A stretch of 64,000 nucleotides of DNA from assembly GCA_016194635.1 (NCBI GenBank), contig JACQBC010000021.1:1-64000 (forward strand). The letters run 5' to 3'. This DNA is from Gammaproteobacteria bacterium (GTDB taxonomy: Bacteria > Pseudomonadota > Gammaproteobacteria > UBA6429 > Thiohalophilaceae). Positions 1 to 8,556 of this stretch are shown here, in pieces. The position numbers were made by a program, and so were the translations under genes. The notes below the pieces were generated by a model. That model worked only from the letters and a program-made list of their open reading frames with translations. It did no database searches and was not told the origin of the DNA. The stretch's first letter is position 1, and the number at the start of each line of letters is the position of its first letter.

Positions 1-141
1 CCGCGAGGCCGCCATCACTGATATGCAAGCCTACATGCGATACTATGACAGTGTTCGATTGCATTCCACGCCGGGGTATCAAACCCCGCTGGAATACGAA
101 AATAATCTTAACAATGTGTCCGGGTTGGCTTGACCACTACA
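1..141 (+). mobile_element. IS3-family transposase C-terminal remnant and right end
   Basis: An open frame runs from the window edge (first full codon at base 2) to a TGA at 131-133. It encodes the last ~43 residues of an IS3-type (DDE) transposase, with the typical YYDSVRLHSTPGYQTP tail. The coding end runs into TTGACCACTACA, which also follows the related remnant at 17256-17446 on the other strand, so this is probably the element's terminal sequence. The upstream part lies outside the window, so it cannot be said whether the copy is complete. The two remnants differ at several residues and are therefore diverged copies. Confidence 0.8.
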
Positions 142-231
142 GGAATACTCCAGCACGCCGAAACTTCCAAAAAAAGTGCTTTCAAAAAAATCTCTCTAAT
201 TTTTTTCGAATCTTGAAGGAACGAAATAATT

Positions 232-810
232 ATGTTTTATATTTTAGACCAAGATGCAGAAATAGAAGGCAGTGCGGCAGTAGATGGTTTACCTGAGTCC
301 ATAGATCCAATCGACTGGATCCGCGGCAAGATTATGCCCGCGCCACCCAAGGACTTGGTCCTTGAATTGTCCGAGGCCAGTGGCGCTTACCGTGGAGCTA
401 TTTTTGATGGCCTTATTACGCTATATCATGACACCCTCAAAAAGGCGTTGACGGAATTTGGAGTTAATAACATTCAGTATTTTCCCGTGCAGTTACGTAA
501 CCCAACGATGGACACTTTGGAGAGTGGTTATTGGATTGCAAATATCATCGGTTTAATTGAATGTGTGGACAGAGAGAATAGTATTTTAATCCCATTGCCC
601 TCAGGCACTGGGGAGGACCTTGGACCATTTCAAATTGCAGAATCGAAAACAAAAGGAGCTCCACTTTTTCGCTTGGCAGAAAGCCCTACATTAGTCATAG
701 TCACCGAGAAATTGGTCGATCATTTAATTGCATCAGATATATGTGGTGTAAGAGCTAGGGACACGAAAACAGAATTTTGGGGTGCTTTGCCCCCGTCTGC
801 GCGCCGCTAA
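232..810 (+). CDS. Imm11-like (DUF1629) immunity protein, orphan
   Basis: The 192-residue product starts at ATG 232 behind AAGGA at a 10-nt spacing. It has the layout I associate with the Imm11/DUF1629 family: an N-terminal FYIL strand, a central NIQYFPVQL block, a VDRENS motif and a C-terminal PLFRLAES segment followed by ICGV. Proteins of this family are predicted to neutralise polymorphic toxins. No toxin gene is visible upstream; the gene sits directly behind an IS3 remnant, so a partner may have been lost. The last eight or so residues (ALPPSARR) look non-homologous, suggesting the 3' end was rearranged. The family call rests on motif recall, not on a search. Confidence 0.62.
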   Translation: MFYILDQDAEIEGSAAVDGLPESIDPIDWIRGKIMPAPPKDLVLELSEASGAYRGAIFDGLITLYHDTLKKALTEFGVNNIQYFPVQLRNPTMDTLESGYWIANIIGLIECVDRENSILIPLPSGTGEDLGPFQIAESKTKGAPLFRLAESPTLVIVTEKLVDHLIASDICGVRARDTKTEFWGALPPSARR

Positions 811-1204
811 TTATCTCATCGCAAAAACTCTACCTTCGTTTCCTACAAGTGGCAGCGCAACGTGCAACACGCTTGCTTTTACTAAGCCTACCCTCTTTCA
901 ATTCGATACTGGGTTCAGTAACGGCCCCGGCGGGACAGTGCGTACGGTTGCCGGTACGCTTAACGTTGCTTTCACCCCAAGCGGCACAGCGAGCATAACC
1001 GGAGTGCACATCACGTTGACGGTAGACAATATCGCCAACCCGAGATCGACCGGTGACTTCGTTTTGGCGGCAGCGGGATATACACAACTTTACGGTGCTA
1101 CGCCAGAAGGCCACGAGCACTCCCTTAGCGATAAATATAGCAAGGCCGGTGTTTTCGTTACGCGTAACAGTCACCTTAAACTAAGCATTCCAAAAAATAG
1201 ATAA
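782..1204 (+). pseudogene. Orphan reading frame, probable gene fragment
   Basis: This 140-codon frame starts at a GTG inside the end of the Imm11-like gene and has no ribosome-binding site. From about residue 25 to 110 it looks like part of an extracellular beta-rich protein: Gly/Thr/Ser-rich, with a GTLNVAFTPSGTASITGVH stretch. I do not recognise the family. The most likely reading is an internal piece of a larger secreted protein joined to the preceding gene by a rearrangement. It may not be expressed. Confidence 0.3.
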
Positions 1205-1230
1205 CCATAATCCGAAACAGGCTCAGGGCT

Positions 1231-1404
1231 AAAGTATAGGAAATATAAACCCTCTATTCCCTGAAAAGCCACCCTACCCATCCCTGCATCAAATAGACTG
1301 TTCGGCCCAGTGCTGTGGTACAACCCGCAACTTCAAGCTGATTTCAGCCTTTTCCGGGCTCAACTCAAACGACCAGCCCAATATTATCCTTAGCCCCGCC
1401 TTTC
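1231..1404. repeat. ~174 bp dispersed repeat, copy 1
   Basis: The block from AAAGTATAGG to GCCCCGCCTTTC is repeated in the same orientation at 5041-5214. Shared blocks include TATAAACCCTCT, GCATCAAATAG, CTGTTCGGCCC and GTGGTACAACCCGCAACTTC. The copies differ by point changes and by two indels of roughly 12-20 bases. They flank the PhnD-like and GGDEF-EAL gene pair as direct repeats. The reverse strand can be read as a short peptide with a conserved LKLRVVP stretch, but no gene is evident. Origin unknown. Confidence 0.75.
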
Positions 1405-1608
1405 CGACCACATCCCTGTGATTCGCAAATGCATTTTTCTAATCAAATACGCTGGCCTGCGGCGGTACTCGGCTCTCGGGCAGGCGTGTCGATTCCTTCA
1501 TCACCGCTTTGTGTGGCCGATGGTTCGGAATTTTCTGGATTACCGCCGGGTCTTCGCTACAGGCAATGACGTTGACTGGCCCACCGCGTTACTGGCAGGT
1601 CGCGTCTG

Positions 1609-1843
1609 CGGAGTAAAAACCTTGCGGCCCTGGTGCAGATCCACGCCGATCCGATGAATCAGTGGCGAGAGTTCGGCATTCGTCGGTGCCTTGACCCAGC
1701 GGAACCGGGCGGGTCCATCAGGGCCGTCAACCTACGCCCCATCGAGAAACAGCATAGGGAAGTGGATGTTCAGATTGAGCACGGATCCAAACCGCTGGAT
1801 CAAGCGTGACTCTGACCGATCCACCGCCGTTGGGTGAATGCGC
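1609..1843 (-). mobile_element. IS91-family (Y2) transposase remnant
   Basis: Reading the minus strand from about 1843 gives IQRFGSVLNLNIHF, then PMLFLDG, a TAG stop, and VDGPDGPARFRWVKAPTNAE. This matches the central part of IS91-type rolling-circle transposases, where the segment is normally NLNIHFHMLFLDGVYV. Here the second histidine of the HFH metal-binding motif is proline and the following codon pair is interrupted by a stop, so the copy is dead. The frame degrades after KVFTPQTRPA. It has no visible ends. Confidence 0.65.
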
Positions 1844-1870
1844 TTTGGCAAAAACCAGGTGTCAACATTA

Positions 1871-3991
1871 TTAACTCGACCCCTGTACTGTTTTTTTGTT
1901 TGCATCCGTATCCGGATTCGTCAAACCCCACGGCGAGCGCTCAAGCCATTTTTCCAGTTCCGCAGCGGCCACCGGCCGGCCCATAAAATAGCCTTGCGCG
2001 GAATCGCAACCCAGTTCTTTAAGCTTATCCCAGGCCCCTTGCGTTTCAACACCCTCAGCCACCACGGTGAGTCCCAGGTTATGACCCAGGTCAACGGTGG
2101 AGCGCACGATGACTTCGTCGTTTTTATTGTTGTGCATGTCCATCACGAAGGATTTGTCGATTTTGATTTTGGCGACCAATAGTTTGCGCAAGTAGGCCAT
2201 TGAAGAGTAACCGGTTCCAAAATCGTCGATGGCGATTTGCAAACCCATACCACTAAGCTTCTTGATGTTCTCGATGGCCTTCAGCGGTTCGCTCATGATG
2301 GCGGTTTCGGTGACTTCAAGTTCGATATTCGTGGGCAGGACCTGATGTGTATGCAACATCGCCGCCATATCGGCGGGGAACTGCGGATCCTGAAGATTAA
2401 TGGCGGAAATATTAACGGCAATGGTGAGGTTGAGCCCGGCCTGGGTCCACACGGAAGATTGCTTTAAAGCCAACTCGATCACCGCGAGTGTAAAAGGTTT
2501 CATCATGCCGGCTTTTTCGGCAATCGGAATGAAGGCATCAGGGTAAATCAACCCCAGGCGCGGGTGCTGCCAGCGCACCAACGCCTCAACGCCGCTCACC
2601 TGGCGGGTGGAAAAATCGATCTTCGGTTGATAGTGCAACACCAGCTGCTGATGGCTGATGGCATGACGCAAGTCCATGTGCAGGGTCAGCCGCTCCGCAT
2701 CTTCGGCATCCAAGCTAGAATCGTAAAGCACATAACCCGCATGGGTGCGCTTGGCGACATACATAGCGGAATCGGAACGCCGCACCAAGGTCGTGGCATC
2801 ATCCCCGTGCTGCGGAAACAGCGCGATCCCGATGCTGGCGCCGATGTTGATCGAGCGCCCATCGATGACCAGCGGATCATTGAGCAACAGCAGGATTTTT
2901 TTGGCCACCACCGCCGCCTCGTCCGCACTGCTGGCGGTGGGCAGCAGCAGCGCAAACTCGTCGCCGCCCATACGCGCCACGGTGTCGGAGTGACGCAACG
3001 CGGTTTTTAGCCGCTCGGCGGTTTCTTGCAAGACCAAATCGCCGGCGTGATGTCCCAGCGAATCGTTAATCTCTTTGAACCGATCGAGATCTAAAGCCAT
3101 CAGCGCGAAGCTTTGTGTATTGCGGTGCGCGATGAGAATCGCCTGATCCAGCCGGTCATGATACAGCGTGCGGTTCGGCAACAGCGTCAGGGCATCGTGC
3201 AGCGATTGGTGTTCGAGTTTTTTATTCAGCGAGGCCAACTGCGTGGTACGTAACTCGACCCGTTTTTCAAGTTCCGTATTCAAGAGTTTGATTTCACTTT
3301 CGGCACGCCGATGCTCTTCATCCAACACGGCGAGCTTGCTCGACATATCATTAAAAGCAGCGGCGGTTTGCGCCAGTTCATCGGCGCCCTGTACCGCGAT
3401 CTGATAGCCAAGCTGGCCTTCGGCGACACGCCGTGACGCATTCTTTAAGGTTGCCAGTCCCCGCGTGAGATAAAGCCCCAGCAGGTAGGAAAAAATAGTC
3501 ACCAGTGCCATCGCCAGGGCGTCGAAAATGAATAACTTATGCCGCGCCTCCGTGAGCACTTTCTCCATGGCTTTGGTGGTGAAGCCCAGCTCCACCCGCC
3601 CGTATTTTTTAGTCGCGAGACTAATATCCGCATGGCTATCAAAAACGCTATCCGTGACACTTTCAAAAGAAGAATCGTCCACAAAGGGCTTGGCCAGCGC
3701 GCTGGGGTCGCCGCCCTGAGCCAGCACCACCCCTCGGGCCAGAACCCGGGCATAGACGATGTCGTGATTAGTCAGTATTTCGTCCATGAAACTTTCCAGC
3801 GCGGCCAGATCCGAGGCCAACACAGCATTATGCACGGTGGAAGCGAACAAGGCCGTGGTGGTCTGGGCACGTTTTAGAAGCTCTGCGTTGCTCGAGGATT
3901 TAAAAGCATTAAAACCGTAGCCATTGAGGATCAACAGCAAGATCGCCTGAATAAGCACAATACCGAGGATGGTTTTAAGCCGGAATGACAT
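1871..3991 (-). CDS. Membrane HAMP-GGDEF-EAL cyclic-di-GMP enzyme
   Basis: The 706-residue protein makes and/or degrades cyclic-di-GMP. It has an N-terminal membrane helix (about 4-24), a periplasmic sensor region, a second helix (~155-177), a HAMP domain (~178-225), a coiled coil, then GGDEF and EAL domains. GGDEF is intact at 342-346 with an inhibitory RxxD site (RHSD, 333-336). The EAL domain keeps EAL (469-471), EVTET, DDFGTGYS, KIDKSF and VAEGVET, so both activities are possible. I chose ATG 3991 over an in-frame GTG at 4042, which lies 6 nt after the preceding stop; neither has a strong ribosome site. The gene directly follows a PhnD-like binding protein, which suggests a ligand-sensing pair. 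Confidence 0.9.
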   Translation of the reverse strand: MSFRLKTILGIVLIQAILLLILNGYGFNAFKSSSNAELLKRAQTTTALFASTVHNAVLASDLAALESFMDEILTNHDIVYARVLARGVVLAQGGDPSALAKPFVDDSSFESVTDSVFDSHADISLATKKYGRVELGFTTKAMEKVLTEARHKLFIFDALAMALVTIFSYLLGLYLTRGLATLKNASRRVAEGQLGYQIAVQGADELAQTAAAFNDMSSKLAVLDEEHRRAESEIKLLNTELEKRVELRTTQLASLNKKLEHQSLHDALTLLPNRTLYHDRLDQAILIAHRNTQSFALMALDLDRFKEINDSLGHHAGDLVLQETAERLKTALRHSDTVARMGGDEFALLLPTASSADEAAVVAKKILLLLNDPLVIDGRSINIGASIGIALFPQHGDDATTLVRRSDSAMYVAKRTHAGYVLYDSSLDAEDAERLTLHMDLRHAISHQQLVLHYQPKIDFSTRQVSGVEALVRWQHPRLGLIYPDAFIPIAEKAGMMKPFTLAVIELALKQSSVWTQAGLNLTIAVNISAINLQDPQFPADMAAMLHTHQVLPTNIELEVTETAIMSEPLKAIENIKKLSGMGLQIAIDDFGTGYSSMAYLRKLLVAKIKIDKSFVMDMHNNKNDEVIVRSTVDLGHNLGLTVVAEGVETQGAWDKLKELGCDSAQGYFMGRPVAAAELEKWLERSPWGLTNPDTDANKKTVQGSS

Positions 3992-4048
3992 GAACTGGTT
4001 CCACTTTAATAAAGAGGCAAGAATATTTTCGACATGATGCACATTCGA

Positions 4049-4909
4049 TTAGTCAGGCTTAGGTGTTTGCTCCAGCGTCAAAAGCTTGAGTTTACGCACT
4101 GCCGTATAGTCGCTGTCTTGGGCCGGGACGATCCCCTTCATATTGATCGCTTTGAGCAACTCGATACCCTCGGGATCACTGGCCATTTCAAACATGGCCT
4201 TTTGTACTTTTTGTAAAACGTCCGGCGGCACGCGGGGGTGTGCGCTGAAGGTAAACGGCGGCATTGGATCGGCCGACCATAGAATGCGTAACTGATCGCG
4301 AATTTCCGGCTCCATGCTGCCGAAGGTGCGCATTTCACCTTGACCGGCGGGAAATAATCCCTTGGCCACCGCGCGGTATACCGAATCCATCGAGATTACA
4401 TAGCGGGGTGAGAAATTAATGTTTTTTCTCTTGAGATAGGTATACGCCAACATGGACGTAACCGCCGTTGGTGCGGGGAAGGCCAACTCCTTACCCTTTA
4501 GATCTTCGACCGTTTGATAAGGGCTGTCTTTGCGTACCACCATGATGCCAATGAATTTAGCATCTTTCTCTTGGGCAAAAACCTTGTAGCCAGCCTCACC
4601 GCTAAAGGCAACATAATAGTAAGCATTGATAAACGATATATCGTACAGCCCGGCCTTCATTTCTTGCTGATAGGTGGTAAGACTATTGGCCGTCTGAAAT
4701 TGTAAAGTCACGCCCGAATGCTCGGTTAAATATTGAAGAATGGGGCCCCAGCGTTTTGCGAGTTCGCGCGGCGATTGCTGCGGAACAATCGCAAAACCCA
4801 GCACCGCCGGGGATGCCTCGTTCGCCGGCGGGGACTCAACGGCAATAACCGCGCGGCCTGCGAGTAAAAACAGGACCAGGAAAATAAAACGCATGCTTCG
4901 TCTCATCAA
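4049..4909 (-). CDS. PhnD-like periplasmic substrate-binding protein
   Basis: The 286-residue protein has a signal peptide (MRRSMRFIFLVLFLLAGRAV) and the fold signature of phosphate/phosphite/phosphonate-binding proteins of the PhnD class: FAIVPQQSPRELAKRWGP near residue 40, then YDISFINAYYYV, VVRKDSPYQTVEDLKGK and a C-terminal PPDVLQKVQKAM helix. No ABC permease or ATPase is adjacent. Instead it is immediately upstream of, and co-oriented with, a membrane GGDEF-EAL enzyme with a periplasmic region. This suggests a sensory adaptor rather than a transporter component. The actual ligand cannot be told from sequence. Confidence 0.85.
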   Translation of the reverse strand: MMRRSMRFIFLVLFLLAGRAVIAVESPPANEASPAVLGFAIVPQQSPRELAKRWGPILQYLTEHSGVTLQFQTANSLTTYQQEMKAGLYDISFINAYYYVAFSGEAGYKVFAQEKDAKFIGIMVVRKDSPYQTVEDLKGKELAFPAPTAVTSMLAYTYLKRKNINFSPRYVISMDSVYRAVAKGLFPAGQGEMRTFGSMEPEIRDQLRILWSADPMPPFTFSAHPRVPPDVLQKVQKAMFEMASDPEGIELLKAINMKGIVPAQDSDYTAVRKLKLLTLEQTPKPD

Positions 4910-5040
4910 CTTGAGATTAAATTCGGTTCCCGAAGGGGGCGGCTCTGCCTGCAGCAGCGAGCACTCCGGCGAATTCCAACTCCAATATTTTGGATACCGG
5001 TTTTATCGGCGGCGCGAATCGCAAGTTGAGCACCTTGCGC

Positions 5041-5214
5041 AAGTATAGGGACTATAAACCCTCTCTTTCCTGAAAAACCACCCCACTAATTCTGCATCAA
5101 ATAGGCTGTTCGGCCCCCATCAACCGATAGCCTGCCCCGGGGTGTGGTACAACCCGCAACTTCAAGCGGCTGTCAGCCTTTTTCCGGCCCAACACTATCC
5201 TTGCCCTGCCTTTC
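5041..5214. repeat. ~174 bp dispersed repeat, copy 2
   Basis: Second copy of the block at 1231-1404, in the same orientation. Relative to copy 1 it has an extra ~20 bases (CCATCAACCGATAGCCTGCC) after CTGTTCGGCCC and lacks a ~12-base insertion near the 3' end. It fills most of the 324-base gap between the PhnD-like gene (start 4909) and the MocR gene (stop 5234). The rest of the gap shows no gene; it should hold the promoter of the PhnD-like gene. Confidence 0.75.
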
Positions 5215-5233
5215 ATAAAATGAAGAGCGTACT

Positions 5234-6748
5234 TTAGATGTTACACAACGGTTCCAGAACCTGTGCCAGTGTTCGAGCCCCGGCCTCAATTTCTTCCGAA
5301 CTCACGGCGGCAAAGCCCAGCACCAGACCAGAGGGACAAGTATTTTTGCCTGCGTAGAAAGATAACGGCCGGACTTCCACGCCCGCCTCGGCGGCCAAAC
5401 GTGTAACACGCGCGTCGTCGCTAGCTTCCGCAAGAAAGGCCGGTGCGTCCAACCCTGTGGTGATGGTAGGCAAATGCAATAACCCCGCCAGATGCATATC
5501 GGCGGCGCTCCTCAGTGCCTGGGCGCGTTCGCCATAAATCACGCGCATACGCCGGACGTGACGGCCAAAATGGCCTTCAGCAATAAATTCGTGCAAGACG
5601 GTCTGCGGGGCAAGTGTGGCATAGCGGCAGGTAAGTGACATTGCAGCCGAAAATGGCTCGACCAATTGGCCGGGCAGTACCGCATAGGCCAGACGAAGCG
5701 AGGGAAAGAGAAGCTTACTAAATGTACCCGCGTAAATAACGCGTCCAGAGTCGTCAAGGCTCTTCATCGCAGCAAGCGGGCTACCCTCGAAGCGATATTC
5801 GCTGTCGTAATCGTCTTCGATCACGGTGGCCCCGGCTTCGTCCGCCCAGGCTAAAAGCGCCAAGCGTCGATCCAGCGCCAACGGATATCCCAATGGAGAC
5901 TGTCGACCGGCAGTCACGTAGGCCAGTCGCGCATTTGGCGCACTAGCACGGCCCGCGGCAACTTTCATACCGCCAGAATCTACCGGCACACCCACGACGT
6001 TGGCACCGGTTGCTTCCAATACCATCCTCGCACCTAAGTAGCCCGGATCCTCCATCCATACCTCATCCCCCGGATCAAGCAACAACCGGGCACTTAAGTC
6101 CAGCACCTGCTGGACACTGCTCGCAATAAGCACATTGTCAGCGGAACAGACGATACCTCGCGCAGCACGCAGATGTTCGGCGATGGCCGCTCGAAGTGGT
6201 CTGAAGCCACACGCATCACCACTTGCCAGCAAGCTGCGAGGCGCGAGCCTCGATTGCCTGGCTGCAATTCGCGCCCATGTTGCAAACGGAAATTCTGATA
6301 CATCGGGCTGACTGGGACGAAATGCTCGGGCCGGATGGGCGAGCCCTTCAATCTTGAATGGAGTGCGCGACAACAGCCTGCCCCTTGCGGATAACGTAAT
6401 ATTTTGTCGGTTCAGTCCAGTGACCAAATCGACCTTGTTTGAAAGATCGGCTTGCGTGGCGATAGCTGCACCGGGTCTCTGATCCGGCAACTCTGAAGTA
6501 ACAAAACTACCTCTGCCCACTGCGCCATTAAGATAACCCTCAGCCCCAAGCTGGGCGAATACGGCAAGCACGGTTCCGCGAGATGCCTTGCACTGCTTTG
6601 CCAGATCGCGGCTAGCAGGCAAACGTGCCCCCGGCGCTAGCCTCCCAGTCAAAATGGCGGCACGAATCTCCTCGTACAGCCATCGCTGCAGCTGCATCCC
6701 GTGTGGACGCGGTTTTAACGCAATTTCAATCTCCGCTGCTCGCTTCAT
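5234..6748 (-). CDS. MocR/PdxR-type GntR-aminotransferase regulator
   Basis: The 504-residue protein joins an N-terminal GntR winged-helix domain (about 18-85, with LYEEIRAAILTGRLAPGARLP) to a class I aminotransferase-like domain. The PLP-binding signature is present: EDDYDSEYRFEG and GTFSKLLFPSLRLAY, whose lysine should carry the Schiff base. MocR proteins use PLP or an amino-compound as effector and usually control a divergent neighbour. Here the neighbour is a membrane protein gene starting at 6850, with a perfect inverted repeat (6783-6812) between the two starts. Confidence 0.93.
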   Translation of the reverse strand: MKRAAEIEIALKPRPHGMQLQRWLYEEIRAAILTGRLAPGARLPASRDLAKQCKASRGTVLAVFAQLGAEGYLNGAVGRGSFVTSELPDQRPGAAIATQADLSNKVDLVTGLNRQNITLSARGRLLSRTPFKIEGLAHPARAFRPSQPDVSEFPFATWARIAARQSRLAPRSLLASGDACGFRPLRAAIAEHLRAARGIVCSADNVLIASSVQQVLDLSARLLLDPGDEVWMEDPGYLGARMVLEATGANVVGVPVDSGGMKVAAGRASAPNARLAYVTAGRQSPLGYPLALDRRLALLAWADEAGATVIEDDYDSEYRFEGSPLAAMKSLDDSGRVIYAGTFSKLLFPSLRLAYAVLPGQLVEPFSAAMSLTCRYATLAPQTVLHEFIAEGHFGRHVRRMRVIYGERAQALRSAADMHLAGLLHLPTITTGLDAPAFLAEASDDARVTRLAAEAGVEVRPLSFYAGKNTCPSGLVLGFAAVSSEEIEAGARTLAQVLEPLCNI

Positions 6749-6782
6749 CTTTGCCTCTTCTAATTGGACTAGTCAAAATTTT

Positions 6783-6812
6783 CATAATGGTTATTTTTTG
6801 CAGACCATTATG
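6783..6812. promoter_or_regulatory. Putative MocR operator
   Basis: CATAATGGT (6783-6791) and ACCATTATG (6804-6812) form a perfect 9-bp inverted repeat with a 12-bp spacer, placing equivalent points 21 bp (two helical turns) apart. The repeat lies in the 101-bp gap between the divergent MocR gene and the membrane protein gene, just upstream of a TATACT -10-like element at 6817-6822. Position and symmetry fit a regulator-binding site; binding by the MocR protein is inferred. Confidence 0.6.
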
Positions 6813-6849
6813 GAATTATACTCATCGCACTGTTCAATTGGGGATTTCG

Positions 6850-7920
6850 ATGTCGACGACAATTTATAACCTTAATACCCAGTCCGAGAGTACAAGGAGC
6901 CGCGCTTTATTGTTTGTCTCCCCGCTTGCCGCCATGATTTATCCTTTACCGCTGATTGGATTTCACGCCTGTGTCACGGTGGCCGCTAACGCGGTGGGTA
7001 GCCCGACTTGGCTTGCCTGGTTTGCCGCGAGTATATTGTTACTCTTGGCGTTCATGCTACCTCTGGCCTCTATCCTGTCGGCTATGCGGCTTTCTGCGAT
7101 ACAGACGCCTACCAAGGCTGAACTATTAGCGCGTCGAATCGCCTTTTTATCTGTCGCCTCGCCACCGTTGTTTACCTTGGTTGGCGTCATCTTTTATATG
7201 CTGGGTATGTCAGATCTCGATAAGTGGGTCTTGGCGGTCTTTTGGGGTGCGCTGGCAATTGTTATCGCTTACTGCGACGATCACACCCAACTTACCCCAC
7301 CTCCAAAATTGGCTGAAGCAAACCTCCGGATAAGCCACGGCATCGTTGCAACGGGAATTCTGCTGATCTTCCTCGGATTCCATCTGGCTAATCATTTTTT
7401 TGGGCTCATCGGACCAGAGGCGCATACCTCTGTCATGAAAGCCTTGCGCCATATATATCGCGCACCCTTTATTGAACCTGTCCTTTTAGCAGGATTCCTC
7501 TTTCTAATCATCAGCGGTTTCTATTTGGCCTGGCAACTCACTAACAAAGCGACCGACCGTTTCCGTACCTTCCAGGTTGCCGCTGGCGTCTTCCTGCTGT
7601 TCTTCATCATCAGCCACATCAACGCGTCATTAGTGTTTGCCCGCGTGTATTTGGGTATCGATCCTGGCTGGGGATTTGCCACCGGTGCGCCTACAGGTCT
7701 GATCCATGATGCGTGGAATATTCGTCTCTTGCCGTACTACTGGCTGGGAGTATTTCTCGTTCTTTCCCATCTTGCGTCTGGAGCACGAGCGGTCATGCTT
7801 GCCCATGGCAAGCAGAAAAAACTGGCCGACGGAGTAATGATCGGGGGAGCAGCCGTGTCCGCCCTGGCTTCTACGCTCATCCTCCTTGGTATGTGTGGAT
7901 TACGCTTGCATTTTGTTTGA
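6850..7920 (+). CDS. Polytopic membrane protein of unknown function, divergent from MocR gene
   Basis: ATG 6850 gives a 356-residue product; a longer in-frame opening upstream would overlap the MocR gene and is unlikely. About nine or ten hydrophobic helices are visible. The second half carries histidines inside or next to helices: GFHLANHFFG, ALRHIYR, FIISHINAS and VLSHLASG. That spacing recalls diheme membrane anchors such as the succinate dehydrogenase cytochrome b fold, but this is only a resemblance. The linked MocR regulator suggests a PLP- or amine-related cue controls it. No family name can be assigned with confidence. Confidence 0.75.
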   Translation: MSTTIYNLNTQSESTRSRALLFVSPLAAMIYPLPLIGFHACVTVAANAVGSPTWLAWFAASILLLLAFMLPLASILSAMRLSAIQTPTKAELLARRIAFLSVASPPLFTLVGVIFYMLGMSDLDKWVLAVFWGALAIVIAYCDDHTQLTPPPKLAEANLRISHGIVATGILLIFLGFHLANHFFGLIGPEAHTSVMKALRHIYRAPFIEPVLLAGFLFLIISGFYLAWQLTNKATDRFRTFQVAAGVFLLFFIISHINASLVFARVYLGIDPGWGFATGAPTGLIHDAWNIRLLPYYWLGVFLVLSHLASGARAVMLAHGKQKKLADGVMIGGAAVSALASTLILLGMCGLRLHFV

Positions 7921-7960
7921 TCTCAGTACGACATATCAGACGCCAGCGCGATAAGGCATA

Positions 7961-8407
7961 CTATCGAGCTGACGTCGCTTTACCGAAGGAATGTTGGGCA
8001 CAGACCGCAGGGTCGTCGTCTAGCGTGGTGATGCTGGGAGCGGCCGCACCACCATAGAAGATCATCCGAATTCCTTGTTGATTCGTTCCCGGTATATCGG
8101 CGAGTGGCAATATAACAATGTAATTGACACGTCCGCTTGGTCCACAACCCAACGGATCCGGTTTCACACTTAGGTTACTTACCTTGTAGATTTCACCTGG
8201 CCCAAAGGTTCCAGCTTCCGCCACGGTGTAACTCGCGACGTGAGCAATGTCGATCGAGTTTTTTGTAATTGAAAGATCGCCGATGCGCGCACTCGCATTA
8301 TCGAGCCACTTTCCACTGAAATTCGTCGCGGATTGAGCGTCGCAACATGAAAACAATAAAACAATCGAAGGAATAATACTTAGTCGAGCCGCTTTAGCGC
8401 GTAGCAC
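7961..8407 (-). CDS. Small exported protein, possible lipoprotein
   Basis: I chose a GTG start at 8407 because AGGAG lies 8 nt upstream; the open frame continues another 51 codons upstream but that part runs towards the IS remnant. The 148-residue product begins with a signal peptide (LSIIPSIVLLFSCCDAQSA) that has an approximate lipobox (LFSC). The mature part starts FSGKWLDNAS and includes IARIGDLSITKNS-like strands and two cysteines (GCGPSG, AVCAQ). It may be a small beta-barrel of the lysozyme-inhibitor or lipocalin-like kind, but I recognise no specific family. Confidence 0.6.
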   Translation of the reverse strand: MLRAKAARLSIIPSIVLLFSCCDAQSATNFSGKWLDNASARIGDLSITKNSIDIAHVASYTVAEAGTFGPGEIYKVSNLSVKPDPLGCGPSGRVNYIVILPLADIPGTNQQGIRMIFYGGAAAPSITTLDDDPAVCAQHSFGKATSAR

Positions 8408-8556
8408 GTCTATCGCTCCTTTTAAAAAAGCCAGCGTCGTTAATACTGGGCAACGAATTCTGGGTAATGCAGTTCGATGATCCGGTACAGAAGGGTTTGC
8501 TCGGGCCGGTGGCGCTTGATCTTCCCCCGATTTCATAGACACCCGAAAAAGGGAGT

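Noticed and set aside
2564-3010. Frames opposite the GGDEF-EAL gene
   Set aside because: They mirror the strong coding frame and lack starts or domains.
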